A DNA stretch of 64,000 nt, taken from NCBI GenBank assembly GCA_945957605.1, contig CAMFLR010000022.1, positions 1 to 64,000 of the forward strand. Direction: 5' to 3'. This document shows positions 22,824 to 32,223 of the stretch, one piece after another. A program made the position numbers and the translations under genes. The stretch is from an uncultured Isosphaeraceae bacterium. Lineage in GTDB: Bacteria; Planctomycetota; Planctomycetia; Isosphaerales; Isosphaeraceae. The notes under the pieces are model-generated. The model searched no databases. It saw only the letters and a list, made by a program, of their open reading frames with translations, and was not told where the DNA came from. Each line of letters begins with the position of its first letter. Within the stretch, counting starts at the first letter, position 1.

Positions 22824-25673
22824 ATGTCGAAGCGAAAAGTTCGTCGTGCCGGCGCAAATCGTATGAACCCTGGGCGTCACTCTCGCCGTTTTCGTTTGCT
22901 CGAACTCGACGGAGTTGAAATGCTCGATCGTCGCGTCCTGCCGGCGGTTACCGCGACGTTCTCCGTCGCACAGGGTGTGCTAACCGTCTTCGGCGACTCG
23001 CAAAACAACACCATCACGGTCTCTCGTAACGCCGCGGGTTCGATTCTGGTTAACGGCGGTGCTATTGCGATTCAGGGTGGAACGTCAACGGTTGCAAACA
23101 CCAGTCTGATTCAGATTTTCGGTCAAGACGGTAACGATACGCTTTCACTTGATGAAACGAATGGCGCACTGCCCGCCGCGAACATCTTTGGCGGTGCGGG
23201 CAATGACATCCTCACTGGTGGTAGCGGAAACGATTTGCTATTCGGCGAGTCGGGGAACGATACCCTCAATGGAAAGGGCGGCAACGACCTGCTGTTCGGC
23301 GGCGACGGTGACGACACCTTGACCGGTGGTAGCGGTGACGACCAGGTTTTCGGTCAGGCCGGTAACGACACGATCATCTGGAATCCTGGCGACGGTACCG
23401 ACCTTAATGAAGGCGGCGACGGCAACGACACGGTTGTCGTCAACGGCGGCAACGGCGACGAGAATTTCACCATCACCCCCAACGGAACGCGCGTTCGCTT
23501 CGATCGCCTCAATCCCGCGCCGTTCAGTCTTGATATCGGCACGTCTGAAAATCTCGTTGTCAATGGAAACGGCGGTGACGACACAATCACTGCGAGCAAC
23601 GGACTTGCCGCACTGATTCAGATCACCATGAATGGCGGAGCGGGCAACGACACGCTGACTGGTGGTGACGGAAACGACATCATCAACGGCGGCGACGGCA
23701 ACGACACGATCATCGGCGGTCGTGGCAATGACACGATTTTGATGGGCGGCGGCGACGACACGTTCATCTGGAATCCCGGCGACGGTAGCGACACGGTCGA
23801 CGGTCAGGCCGGCAACGACACGATGATCTTCAATGGTGCGAACATCAACGAGAAGATCGGCATCTCGGCGATCGGCACGCACGTGCAGTTCACTCGCGAC
23901 GTCGCCAATATCACGATGGATCTGAACGGCTTTGAAGCGATCGACTTCAATGCACGCGGCGGCGCAGACACCATCAACGTGAACGACCTGACCGGCACAG
24001 GCGTGACGGCGGTGAACCTCGATCTCTCGGGAACGCCCGGAACCGGTGTCGGCGACGGCGCGGCCGACTCAGTGATCCTCAGCGGCACGAATCGCAACGA
24101 TAATGTCAGCGTGGCCGGCGCGGGGACGAGCTATACGGTGACGGGGCTTCCCGCGACCGTTGCGGTGACTGGGTCTGAAGGGGCTAACGACTCGCTTATC
24201 ATCAGCACGCTTGGTGGCAGCGATACGATCAACGCTTCGGCGCTTCCTGCTGGTATCGTTCAGTTGACGGTGGATGCCGGTGCCGGTAGCGATAACATCG
24301 TCGGCAGCGCGGGTGACGATACGTTGATCGGCGGCGACGGTAACGACTTCGTTGATGGCGGCCGCGGAAATGATGTCGTTTTCCTGGGCGCTGGGAATGA
24401 TACGTTCAAGTGGGATCCGGGCGACGGCAGCGATGTCGTTGAGGGCCAGGATGGCATCGACAACATGATCTTCAACGGCTCGAACGCATCGGAGAAGATC
24501 GACGTTTCGGCGAATGGCAGCCGGGTGCGATTCACTCGTGACGTTGGCAATATCACGATGGATCTGAACGGCATCGAGACCGTGAACTTCAACGCACTCG
24601 GTGGCGCTGATACCGTCACGGTGAACGACCTGACGGGGACGGGCCTGAATCGTGTCAATATCGACCTTTCCAGCCCTGCGGGCAGCGGCACCGGTGATGG
24701 CCAGCCCGATAATGTGATCGTCAACGGCACGAACGCAGCCGACAACATTCAAGTTGCCGGAAACCATTCGAGCATTGCGGTGACCGGCCTGCCTTCCGTA
24801 GTCGTGATCACTGGAGCAGAGAGTGCCAACGATCGTCTGACGGTCAATGGACTTGGCGGCGATGACACGCTCAACGCCTCGAACGTGATCGCCAACGTGG
24901 TTGGCATCACGCTCAACGGTGGCAGCGGTAACGACCTGATCATCGGTAGCCAGGGCAACGACCTGATTAGTGGCGGTACGGGCAGCGACACGGTCCGCAT
25001 GGGAGCCGGCGACGATACGTTCGTCTGGAATCCTGGCGATGGCAGCGACTCGGTTGACGGCGAAGCGGGCAACGACACGATGATCTTCAATGGTGCAAAT
25101 GTCTCTGAAAAGATCGACATTTCGGCCAACGGCAACCACGTTCGTTTCACCCGCGACGTTGCCAGCATCACGATGGATCTCTATCGCGTCGAAGGGATCA
25201 ATTTCAACGCTCTTGGCGGCGCTGATACCGTTACCGTGAACGACCTGACGGGCACGGGTGTCAATCAGGTCAACGTTGATCTCGGGAGCCCCGCCGGAAG
25301 TGGCAATGGTGATGGCGCGGCTGATAGTGTGATCGTGAACGGTACGAACAACAACGATGTGATCACGGTTGGCGGTGACGCCAGTGGTGTGTCGGTGACT
25401 GGCCTTGCGGCCCAGATCAACATCACCGGCGCCGAAGCGGCGAACGATCGGCTGACGATCAACGCCCTCGGTGGCGACGACGTTGTGACGGCGTCTACAC
25501 TGTCTGCCAATGCAATCGGCCTCACAGCCAATGGCGGCGACGGTAATGACGATATCATCGGCGGCGCTGGTAACGACACGCTGACCGGTGGCCTTGGGGA
25601 TGACATTCTCATCGGCGGTCCCGGCAACGACATTCTCGACGGCGGTCCCGGCAACAACGTTTTGATTCAGTGA
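22824..25673 (+). CDS. RTX-like calcium-binding repeat protein (949 aa) with LEPRxLL-like N-terminus
   Basis: Predicted exported Ca2+-binding protein. The N-terminus is Arg/Lys-rich (residues 1-25) and lacks a hydrophobic signal core; LELDGVEMLDRRVLPAV (26-42) is a diverged LEPRxLL motif. Residues about 123-176 and several later clusters are hemolysin-type nonapeptides (GGxGxDxLx; e.g. GGAGNDTLTGG), the classic calcium beta-roll. Three full ~205-214-residue modules and one shorter module make up most of the rest, each starting with DTFxWxPGDGSD. The longest frame begins at 22716, but I chose ATG 22824: GGAG at 22811-22814 has 9-base spacing, and this places the basic region at the N-terminus as in the other LEPRxLL-like proteins. 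No type I secretion genes are in the window, so classic RTX export is unsupported here. Confidence 0.88.
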   Translation: MSKRKVRRAGANRMNPGRHSRRFRLLELDGVEMLDRRVLPAVTATFSVAQGVLTVFGDSQNNTITVSRNAAGSILVNGGAIAIQGGTSTVANTSLIQIFGQDGNDTLSLDETNGALPAANIFGGAGNDILTGGSGNDLLFGESGNDTLNGKGGNDLLFGGDGDDTLTGGSGDDQVFGQAGNDTIIWNPGDGTDLNEGGDGNDTVVVNGGNGDENFTITPNGTRVRFDRLNPAPFSLDIGTSENLVVNGNGGDDTITASNGLAALIQITMNGGAGNDTLTGGDGNDIINGGDGNDTIIGGRGNDTILMGGGDDTFIWNPGDGSDTVDGQAGNDTMIFNGANINEKIGISAIGTHVQFTRDVANITMDLNGFEAIDFNARGGADTINVNDLTGTGVTAVNLDLSGTPGTGVGDGAADSVILSGTNRNDNVSVAGAGTSYTVTGLPATVAVTGSEGANDSLIISTLGGSDTINASALPAGIVQLTVDAGAGSDNIVGSAGDDTLIGGDGNDFVDGGRGNDVVFLGAGNDTFKWDPGDGSDVVEGQDGIDNMIFNGSNASEKIDVSANGSRVRFTRDVGNITMDLNGIETVNFNALGGADTVTVNDLTGTGLNRVNIDLSSPAGSGTGDGQPDNVIVNGTNAADNIQVAGNHSSIAVTGLPSVVVITGAESANDRLTVNGLGGDDTLNASNVIANVVGITLNGGSGNDLIIGSQGNDLISGGTGSDTVRMGAGDDTFVWNPGDGSDSVDGEAGNDTMIFNGANVSEKIDISANGNHVRFTRDVASITMDLYRVEGINFNALGGADTVTVNDLTGTGVNQVNVDLGSPAGSGNGDGAADSVIVNGTNNNDVITVGGDASGVSVTGLAAQINITGAEAANDRLTINALGGDDVVTASTLSANAIGLTANGGDGNDDIIGGAGNDTLTGGLGDDILIGGPGNDILDGGPGNNVLIQ
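23756..25640 (+). repeat. Large tandem modules in the RTX-like gene
   Basis: Comparable points at 23760, 24402 and 25017 give periods of 642 and 615 bases (214 and 205 codons). Modules share long near-identical DNA stretches (for example around ITMDL and VNDLTGTG). A shorter fourth module precedes them at about 23349-23750. The in-frame length difference suggests unequal duplication with small indels. Confidence 0.8.
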
Positions 25674-26017
25674 TGATCGGCCAGAGCGACGCGGTTTGCG
25701 ACATCATCCGGGTAGGCAAATCGCATCGCCCTGAGAACATCTCTGTTTCGCGGCCAGGACGACTTCCAATCGTCCTGACCGTTTGCATTTGAAATGTCGG
25801 CAGTTGTGCGTTGGCTGTGTTTCTCAATTTGAGAAGAGTCATGTGCTTTTGAGACAAGGCGCCAGCACTCGCCTCGCGAATCATGTAAACTCATTGTTCT
25901 GGATGGAATGCCCGACGACGACTGCCGCGCCGAATTTCGCACAACGCGAACACCCTCGCAGCCGCAATAACTGCGCTTGACGTGGGTCAATCGCTTCCGA
26001 CGCAACACGAGCCTGCC
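25674..26017. other. Intergenic region with a terminator-like hairpin
   Basis: No gene was seen. A perfect 8-bp hairpin (25754-25761 with 25769-25776, loop of 7) lies about 80 bases after the RTX-like stop and is followed by a weakly T-rich stretch, a plausible transcription end. I found no convincing promoter for the kinase gene. Confidence 0.5.
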
Positions 26018-29000
26018 ATGATGAACGAAATGGACCGCGAATTGTTGCTCGGCTTTCTAGCGCGTCGCTCGCAGAGTTCCGACGCCGAGACTTTGCGCGA
26101 GGCAATTGATACCTGGACGCGGGAACGTCGCGGTAGTTTGGTCGAGTTTCTCCGAGAGCAGGTGACCATTTCGGATGAAGACTCGGTCATCCTCGAATAT
26201 CTCAGCAACACCGCATTCGCCCGCGTGGACGAGCCGGCTCAAACGATCATGGGCACCATGGATAGATCAGGGGGCGCCACGATCCAGGACGTGGCGGCCA
26301 CGTACTTCCAGAGCGAACCGCTGAAGACGCTTGTCGACCCTCCGACGCGCGTGCTCGAGTCGGTTTCAGACCTTCCGCCGGTACCACCTTCGCCAGATGA
26401 GGAATCGCAAACGCTTGGCGCAGATGAGGTGCTCGCGACCATATTTGACGAAGCGGTTCAAACGGTTTGCCCCAGCACAATTGCGGGTGACGACGCGTAT
26501 GTCGGAGCGGATGACACCACGCGTTTATTGGGGACATCGGGGCGGTTTCGTCGCATCAGCTCGCACGCCAAGGGAGGGCTCGGCGAGGTTTTTTTGGCCG
26601 AGGATCGCGAAATTCGGCGACGCGTGGCGCTCAAGGAAATTCAGGAACGCCATGCCGATAACTGGACGAGCCGCAGTCGATTCTTGCTCGAGGCCGAAGT
26701 TACCGGACAGCTCGAACATCCGGGAATCGTGCCGATCTACGGACTGGGGAATTATCCCGATGGCCGGCCGTACTATGCAATGCGATTCATTCGTGGCGTC
26801 AGCCTGAAGGAAAAAATCGCCGAATTTCATAGCGCCGCCAGGCTGTCGTCGCGGGCAATTCGAGAGTTGCTCGGCAACCTGATCGACGTTTGCCAGGCGG
26901 TGCATTTCGCGCACAGCAAGGGCGTGATTCACCGCGATATCAAGCCCGCTAATATCATGATCGGCGACTTTGGCGAAACGCTAGTTGTCGATTGGGGGCT
27001 GGCCAAGATTGTCGGCACGGCCGAGCCTGTTGATGGGATGAGCGAAATCGCGCTTTCTTCGCCCGATCTTACGAATTCGACGAACACGATTGCCGGTTCG
27101 GCGATGGGCACGCCGCAGTTCATGAGTCCCGAGCAGGCGCGCGGTGAATGGAAAGACATTGGCCCGACGAGTGACATTTACAGCCTGGGCGCAACTCTCT
27201 ACTCGGCGCTGACTGGAAAACCACCTCTGCCTGATTCCGACGTTCAGACAACGCTTTCACGCGTGAGCACCGGTGATTTTCCGCCGCCGCGGCATCATCA
27301 AGCCGGCGTTCCGGTCGCGCTCGAAGAGATCTGTCTCAAGGCGATGCGGCTCAACCCGCATGAGCGGTACTCATCTGCGCGAGAGCTAGCAGAAGAGCTG
27401 AGTCGCTGGCTCGATGATGAGCCGGTTGAGGCGTACCCTGAGCCATTTTGGAGCCGGGCGTTGCGATGGGGGCGGCATCATATGCCGATTGTCTCAGGCG
27501 TGGCCGCGCTGCTCCTTACGGCGATTGCGGGATTGGCGCTTTCGACCGGCGTGATTTCGGCCGCTCGCGACCGCGAGGAGTCTCAAAAGCGACTGGCGCT
27601 TGAGAATTTTGATATCGCGAAGGATGGGACTGACGCGCTTCTGGCAGGTGTCGGCGAGGTTGATCCGGGTGACGTTCCCGAAATGGAGCCGATCCGCCGT
27701 GATTTGCTCGACCGTGCCAAGCGAAGCTACGCGAGATTCCTGTCGCAGCGGTCGAGTGATCCACTCGTGCGCTGGGGGACCGGCCGAGCTTCAACCAAGC
27801 TGGGTGATATTGAGCGGCTGCTGGGGCATGCGGGACCGTCTGAGACGTCTTACCTGAGCGCTATAAGCACGTTGAAGGAGCTTGCTCGCGAGTTTCCGAA
27901 TGTCATGTCCTATCGCCAGGAACTCGCATCGGCACAACACGGGCTCGGGGTTTTGTACAAAAATCTCAACCGTTTTGGTGAGGCGGAGATATCGTTCCGC
28001 GAGGCGATTCGTATTCGTCAACCGTTGGTGAGCGATGGGAATTCCGATGCGACGCGTATGCTCGACGAAAGCCGATATTTTCTCGGCGCGGTGCTGGCAA
28101 AACTCGGCGGACGAACGGCCGAGGCGAAGGGGCTTTACGAGAGTGCGATTGCCTCGCAGAAACGTTTGATTTCAGGTCTCGCTGCCAAGCCAGAACAGCG
28201 TGAGAAACTGGCGCGATATCTCAATAACCTGGCGATTTTGCAGGCGGGAACTGGTGATCCGGTTGATGCGTTGAAAACAGCAAAAGAAGGGCTTGATGTC
28301 TACAAGAATTTGGAGAAAGCCCTCTTCGAGAAGCCGGGGCCGCTTTGGCAGAACGCGCGGCTGCATAATAACGTCGGCTCGATCGTGTTGCTCAATCCCA
28401 GCCTGGTTCAGCCTCAGCTCAAGGAGATTCTTGGCGAGGGAGACGCGTCAAAAGTCATCGGCGACAGTCTGGCGGATGCCAGGGACACTCTTGAGTATTT
28501 GGTTTTGAATTATCCCTACATTCCTCAATACAAGCAGGAACTTGCTTCAGTTTGTAATAATATCGGATTATATGAGCTGAGATCGACTAAAAACCCTGAG
28601 GCAGTTGTTGCGTTCCGAAAATCGTTTGGCCTGCTTGATGGGCTGACGAAGGAATTTGAAGACGTTCCCGACTATCACCAGAAGCGGGCTCTGGCGCTGA
28701 TCGAGATTCACTCACTGTCTTTCGAGACAGATCCGGCTGGTGCGGAGAAGGCGTTTAATGACGCGCTCGGAGAGCTTAAATCGCTCGTTGCGGCTCATTC
28801 AAGCGTGACTGATTATGAAAACGGGCTCGGCCGTGCGTTGTATCAGGTGGCGGTTTCGCCGTTGGCGAAATCGAAGCCGGCCGAGGCGCTGAAATACCTT
28901 GAAGAGGCGATCGAGCATCATCGCGCGGTCGCAAAGGCGCGGCCAGATAGTCCGATTGCGAGTCGGTACCTGGCTGAAGATTTCATGGAACTGGCGAATC

Positions 29001-29320
29001 TCCAGCGCGAGATGGGGAATCTCGACAAATCAGCCGAGGCGGCCGAGCAGTGCATGCAGGTAGCCGGCGATCAGGTGGATTGTTGCCTTAGTTCGGCTGC
29101 GCTACTTACGCGGTGTGCCGTGGTTGCGAAGAAGTCCAATGCACCCTCAGAAGATTTTGAGCGCAGGGCGATTGAGTGCCTCGGACGTACGATCGATCGG
29201 GGCTTGCCGCTTACCTTGAAGCAACTGGACTCACCGGAGTTCGAATTCTTGCGAAATCGTTCTGATTTCCAGCGAGTTCGTGAGGCTGTCCGCACCGCGC
29301 TGGAGCAGAAACGCGGCTGA
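26018..29320 (+). CDS. Membrane Ser/Thr protein kinase with TPR-like C-terminus (1100 aa)
   Basis: Predicted Hanks-type kinase that senses or docks partners through its C-terminal part. The kinase domain spans about 176-461: Gly-rich loop KGGLGEVF, ATP-anchoring K206, catalytic loop HRDIKPAN with D307, metal site DWG (325-327) instead of DFG, then GTPQFMSPEQ. One hydrophobic segment (about 487-513) follows, and residues about 560-1100 are TPR-like helical repeats, placing the two halves on opposite sides of the membrane. The N-terminal ~170 residues hold an acidic linker. The frame opens with GTG at 25982; I prefer the ATG pair at 26018/26021, although no strong ribosome site helps. DWG is common in planctomycete kinases of this architecture and does not imply loss of activity. 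Substrate unknown. Confidence 0.9.
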   Translation: MMNEMDRELLLGFLARRSQSSDAETLREAIDTWTRERRGSLVEFLREQVTISDEDSVILEYLSNTAFARVDEPAQTIMGTMDRSGGATIQDVAATYFQSEPLKTLVDPPTRVLESVSDLPPVPPSPDEESQTLGADEVLATIFDEAVQTVCPSTIAGDDAYVGADDTTRLLGTSGRFRRISSHAKGGLGEVFLAEDREIRRRVALKEIQERHADNWTSRSRFLLEAEVTGQLEHPGIVPIYGLGNYPDGRPYYAMRFIRGVSLKEKIAEFHSAARLSSRAIRELLGNLIDVCQAVHFAHSKGVIHRDIKPANIMIGDFGETLVVDWGLAKIVGTAEPVDGMSEIALSSPDLTNSTNTIAGSAMGTPQFMSPEQARGEWKDIGPTSDIYSLGATLYSALTGKPPLPDSDVQTTLSRVSTGDFPPPRHHQAGVPVALEEICLKAMRLNPHERYSSARELAEELSRWLDDEPVEAYPEPFWSRALRWGRHHMPIVSGVAALLLTAIAGLALSTGVISAARDREESQKRLALENFDIAKDGTDALLAGVGEVDPGDVPEMEPIRRDLLDRAKRSYARFLSQRSSDPLVRWGTGRASTKLGDIERLLGHAGPSETSYLSAISTLKELAREFPNVMSYRQELASAQHGLGVLYKNLNRFGEAEISFREAIRIRQPLVSDGNSDATRMLDESRYFLGAVLAKLGGRTAEAKGLYESAIASQKRLISGLAAKPEQREKLARYLNNLAILQAGTGDPVDALKTAKEGLDVYKNLEKALFEKPGPLWQNARLHNNVGSIVLLNPSLVQPQLKEILGEGDASKVIGDSLADARDTLEYLVLNYPYIPQYKQELASVCNNIGLYELRSTKNPEAVVAFRKSFGLLDGLTKEFEDVPDYHQKRALALIEIHSLSFETDPAGAEKAFNDALGELKSLVAAHSSVTDYENGLGRALYQVAVSPLAKSKPAEALKYLEEAIEHHRAVAKARPDSPIASRYLAEDFMELANLQREMGNLDKSAEAAEQCMQVAGDQVDCCLSSAALLTRCAVVAKKSNAPSEDFERRAIECLGRTIDRGLPLTLKQLDSPEFEFLRNRSDFQRVREAVRTALEQKRG

Positions 29321-29465
29321 GGTTGAAAAACTGTAGCGGTTATGCGGCTTGTGCCGATCATTAGGATTGTTCCGGACTCTTAGGCCGATGACGGCGCCAC
29401 GCGTCCGGTCTTGATGAAGACGGTCGAGAACAATCCCGCGGCCTCTGCCCGAGTGGGACGACGTT

Positions 29466-30821
29466 TTGAACGTTCTGCTACCGCTAATACTTACGGCGAT
29501 TCTTGGACAGGAGCCGGCGCCCGAGGCTGCCGCCGCGCTGGGCGAACCTGTCGAATCTTCCGTCGCGGCGGAAATTGGCAAGTTCGTGAGCGAAGAAGAG
29601 GCCGACGAGGCCATTCGCCTCGCGCAGGCCGCCGGCCCAGCAGCGCAGCCGGGTACTCCTGCGGGCCGCCGCTTTACTGGGCCGAGTGGTGCGCCGGCTC
29701 TGCGATCTCGCGCCGGTGCGCCAACAACCGCGCCTGGAGGCACGGCGCTCGGCAATCCGAATCTGTTCGCACAGACGGAAGGGACTGCTCCGAACAACCT
29801 GACCATGGGCTCGCGCGGGGGGATCCCGCAGATGATCGGCGATATGAGCCCGCTGGGCATATTGGTGCCGGCCGCCGCGACGGGTTTGCCTCAGCCGTTT
29901 CCGCCCAATCCGCCACCCAAGCCACCCAATCCGCGAATCGCCTCGGCGCTGGTGCCTTCGGTTCGAGGGTTCAAGATCGGCGAAAACCAGTCGCCACAGC
30001 CGCAGGATCGCCTCTTCTTTTCGTCGAACTACTTCTCGAACGTCAACGCCACGGTCAACCGCCAGCTTGGCGCATCTGTCGACGATCTCAAGGTTTATCG
30101 CCAGATCTTTGGCTTCGAGAAGACGTTCAATGAGAGCCAGGGATCGATCGGCCTCCGCCTGCCGTTGAACACGCTTTACGGCGCGTCGAACATTCAGGGG
30201 AAATTTGCCAAGCCGGGCGGAACGTCGACCGCCCTCGGTAATCTGAGTATTTTCACCAAGTACATTTTGATGCAAGACCGCGCGACGGGAAGTCTCGTCT
30301 CGGCAGGGTTTGTTGTCACCCCGCCGACCGGGTCAAACACGTTCGCGAACGCCAAGTTTATCCAGGGGCTGAACACGACCTCATTTCAGCCGTTCCTCGG
30401 TTACATCTACAACCAAGGGGACTTTTACATCCACGGCTTCACCGCGATCGACGCGCCTGTGAACCCGAACGATGCAATGCTGCTTTATCAGGATATTGGC
30501 TTCGGCTATTTCTTGTTAAGGTCGGAGGCTGGATCCGACGAGTTCCTTACCGCTGTGGCGCCGACGTTCGAAATCCACTGCAATATCCCGCTCAATCACC
30601 GCGATCCATTCAGCAAGACCGACATCTCTGGCACGGCAGATGTCGTGAATCTGACTTACGGCCTGAATATGGAATTCAGGCACACATCGGTGCTGACGGT
30701 CGGTTTTGTCAATCCAGTGACCAGTCCCAAGCCGTTCGATTTTGAAGTGCTTGTTCTCTTCAACTGGCGATTCGGCCAGTCTCGAGTTCGCCCCCAGAAC
30801 TTGCCAATTCTGGGGGGATAA
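29466..30821 (+). CDS. Probable outer-membrane beta-barrel-type protein (451 aa), unrecognised family
   Basis: I do not recognise a named family. Seen: a hydrophobic N-terminus (MNVLLPLILTAILGQ) that fits a signal peptide, then an Ala/Pro/Gly-rich low-complexity region (about 20-160, with a PPNPPPKPPNP tract). About 290 residues of alternating polar/aromatic strands follow, ending in FEVLVLFNWRFG, like the closing strand of outer-membrane barrels. The start is TTG at 29466 with GGGA at 29455-29458; a stop at 29415-29417 and no in-frame ATG limit other choices. It lies 145 bases after the kinase gene and converges with the PEP-CTERM gene. Porin-like or anchoring roles are inference. Confidence 0.65.
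   Translation: MNVLLPLILTAILGQEPAPEAAAALGEPVESSVAAEIGKFVSEEEADEAIRLAQAAGPAAQPGTPAGRRFTGPSGAPALRSRAGAPTTAPGGTALGNPNLFAQTEGTAPNNLTMGSRGGIPQMIGDMSPLGILVPAAATGLPQPFPPNPPPKPPNPRIASALVPSVRGFKIGENQSPQPQDRLFFSSNYFSNVNATVNRQLGASVDDLKVYRQIFGFEKTFNESQGSIGLRLPLNTLYGASNIQGKFAKPGGTSTALGNLSIFTKYILMQDRATGSLVSAGFVVTPPTGSNTFANAKFIQGLNTTSFQPFLGYIYNQGDFYIHGFTAIDAPVNPNDAMLLYQDIGFGYFLLRSEAGSDEFLTAVAPTFEIHCNIPLNHRDPFSKTDISGTADVVNLTYGLNMEFRHTSVLTVGFVNPVTSPKPFDFEVLVLFNWRFGQSRVRPQNLPILGG
30791..30816. terminator. Hairpin at the junction of convergent genes
   Basis: A perfect 9-bp stem (30791-30799 with 30808-30816) has an 8-base loop and overlaps the last codons of the barrel-like gene. The facing gene ends at 30841. 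It may serve both directions; no clear T tract follows. Confidence 0.45.
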
Positions 30822-30840
30822 CTCCAATTCTTTGCGGGAG

Positions 30841-31815
30841 TTACGGCTTTCGCGACTTGCGAAATGCATAGCCCGCGGCGACGATTGCCCCCAGGCTAAA
30901 CAACGTGATCGACGCTGGCTCGGGCACACCGACGAGGTCGAACGAACCGTTGCCATCGGGGCTCGGGGCCAAGTCGTTGGTCCCTTCCAAGCCACCCGCG
31001 CCGAAATAGGCACGAAGGCTCGCGACTGTCGCCGTTGTGGTCGACGAACCAGCAGTCATCGACGTGATTTCGGCCGGATTATTGGGAATCGTCCCAGGGC
31101 CGTAGAGCGACCCAAGTCCGTTCCCGGTCAAGTCGGCGATGCTAAATAAAGCGGTATATGTGTCGGTGCCGCCGGCTGACTTGAATGCCGCGTTGTACGA
31201 TCCGTAGTCGTCTCTGACCGAGCCCACGCTGAAGTTCGTATAGCCTGCCGATCCCTGGTTCGTGGTCTGAGTCAGCGTGAAGTTTCCAGCGATGACCGGC
31301 GTTCCGCTGTAGTTCAAGCTATCTGCCAAAGAATCGATATTTGTACTCAATGCAAACGCATAATGAATTGTGAATGCAGAAGAACCTGTTGGATTGAGCA
31401 AGAACGGGTTACCGGTGAATCGCAACGAAATGGTGGCGTAATTAAACTCGGTGTAGTCGGTGCCGAGGGTGTTGCTCGCGTTGCCGCTACCGTCGGTAGG
31501 CTGCGTGGTTCCCGTGCCCATGCTGCTTTGAACGGGCGTGACGGTAATGATGAACTGATTCGGGCCGGAGCCAATCGTGTAGGTGCCCGCCGATGTTGGC
31601 GACGCCGTGGCGATGTTACTCGAACTGGTGAAGATCATCCGGTTCGATTCTGTGGCGCTGTACTGGTTTGTATTGGCGTGATTCAGAAGCGTCGTGTTCG
31701 CAAATTTGCTCGAAAACGTGAAGAAATCGGCGCGGCCAATTTGCGTCTGTCCCAGAAATAGCAAACCAATCACTGCCATGTTACGCAAAGACAATTGGGG
31801 CGAAGCCGGGAACAT
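30841..31815 (-). CDS. PEP-CTERM sorting domain protein (324 aa)
   Basis: Predicted exported protein of unknown role, processed by an exosortase. The N-terminus has a signal peptide (hydrophobic AVIGLLFLG, then a likely cleavage near GRA-DFF). The body is Ser/Thr/Gly-rich with no recognised domain. The C-terminus is a textbook PEP-CTERM anchor: VPEPAS near residue 297, a hydrophobic segment, then FRKSRKP. The ATG at 31815 has AAGGA (reverse strand of 31824-31828) with 8-base spacing. No exosortase or PEP-CTERM-linked glycan genes are in the window, so the sorting enzyme must be elsewhere. It is divergent from the beta-helix gene. Confidence 0.9.
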   Translation of the reverse strand: MFPASPQLSLRNMAVIGLLFLGQTQIGRADFFTFSSKFANTTLLNHANTNQYSATESNRMIFTSSSNIATASPTSAGTYTIGSGPNQFIITVTPVQSSMGTGTTQPTDGSGNASNTLGTDYTEFNYATISLRFTGNPFLLNPTGSSAFTIHYAFALSTNIDSLADSLNYSGTPVIAGNFTLTQTTNQGSAGYTNFSVGSVRDDYGSYNAAFKSAGGTDTYTALFSIADLTGNGLGSLYGPGTIPNNPAEITSMTAGSSTTTATVASLRAYFGAGGLEGTNDLAPSPDGNGSFDLVGVPEPASITLFSLGAIVAAGYAFRKSRKP

Positions 31816-32223
31816 ACTCCAAATCCTTCGCTGTAAAAATCGATGGAATCGTCAATGTCTGGGTGCATCGTAGCGAATCCCGCAACGCAAACTCAAGCGA
31901 GCGCGTTGAATTTCAATCCGCGAGGAAGGGCTAAGATCAGCAAATCGGGATGATTTTCTCGCTCAATTCGTCGTTATTACTGGAATATTCGCTGTTTTCG
32001 ATGCGAAAAGCACTGTCATCCCTGGATGTTGCAACCGCGAGACATTGTTGGTTTTTCCCAGTTTCATGTGGCTCGCGGCAAACATGGGTTATTCTGTAGT
32101 GTCGAAATACGTCTTCTTTCGAAGGAAGATCCTGCCGAGCTGGGGTCTAACGGCGGCGTCCAGCCTCCTTCGCGACGCGAATGATTAGCTCCCCGCCCGT
32201 TGGCAATCGATCGAGTCATCGCC
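31816..32223. other. Divergent intergenic region, no gene seen
   Basis: About 400 bases between the PEP-CTERM gene and the beta-helix gene. It is relatively AT-rich between about 31925 and 32110 and must hold both promoters. I could not assign a convincing -35/-10 pair on either strand. Confidence 0.45.

Noticed and set aside
24069-25139. 356-aa minus-strand ORF in the RTX-like gene
   Set aside because: Antisense image of the RTX modules; repeats periodically because the sense strand does.
23190-25640. CRISPR-like or satellite array suggested by short regular repeats
   Set aside because: Repeats are in frame, encode Gly-Asp nonapeptides and lack constant-length unique spacers.
26984-26998. 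Kinase inactive because DFG is DWG
   Set aside because: The metal-binding Asp (D325), the HRD Asp and the ATP-binding Lys are all present; DWG is common in this kinase group.
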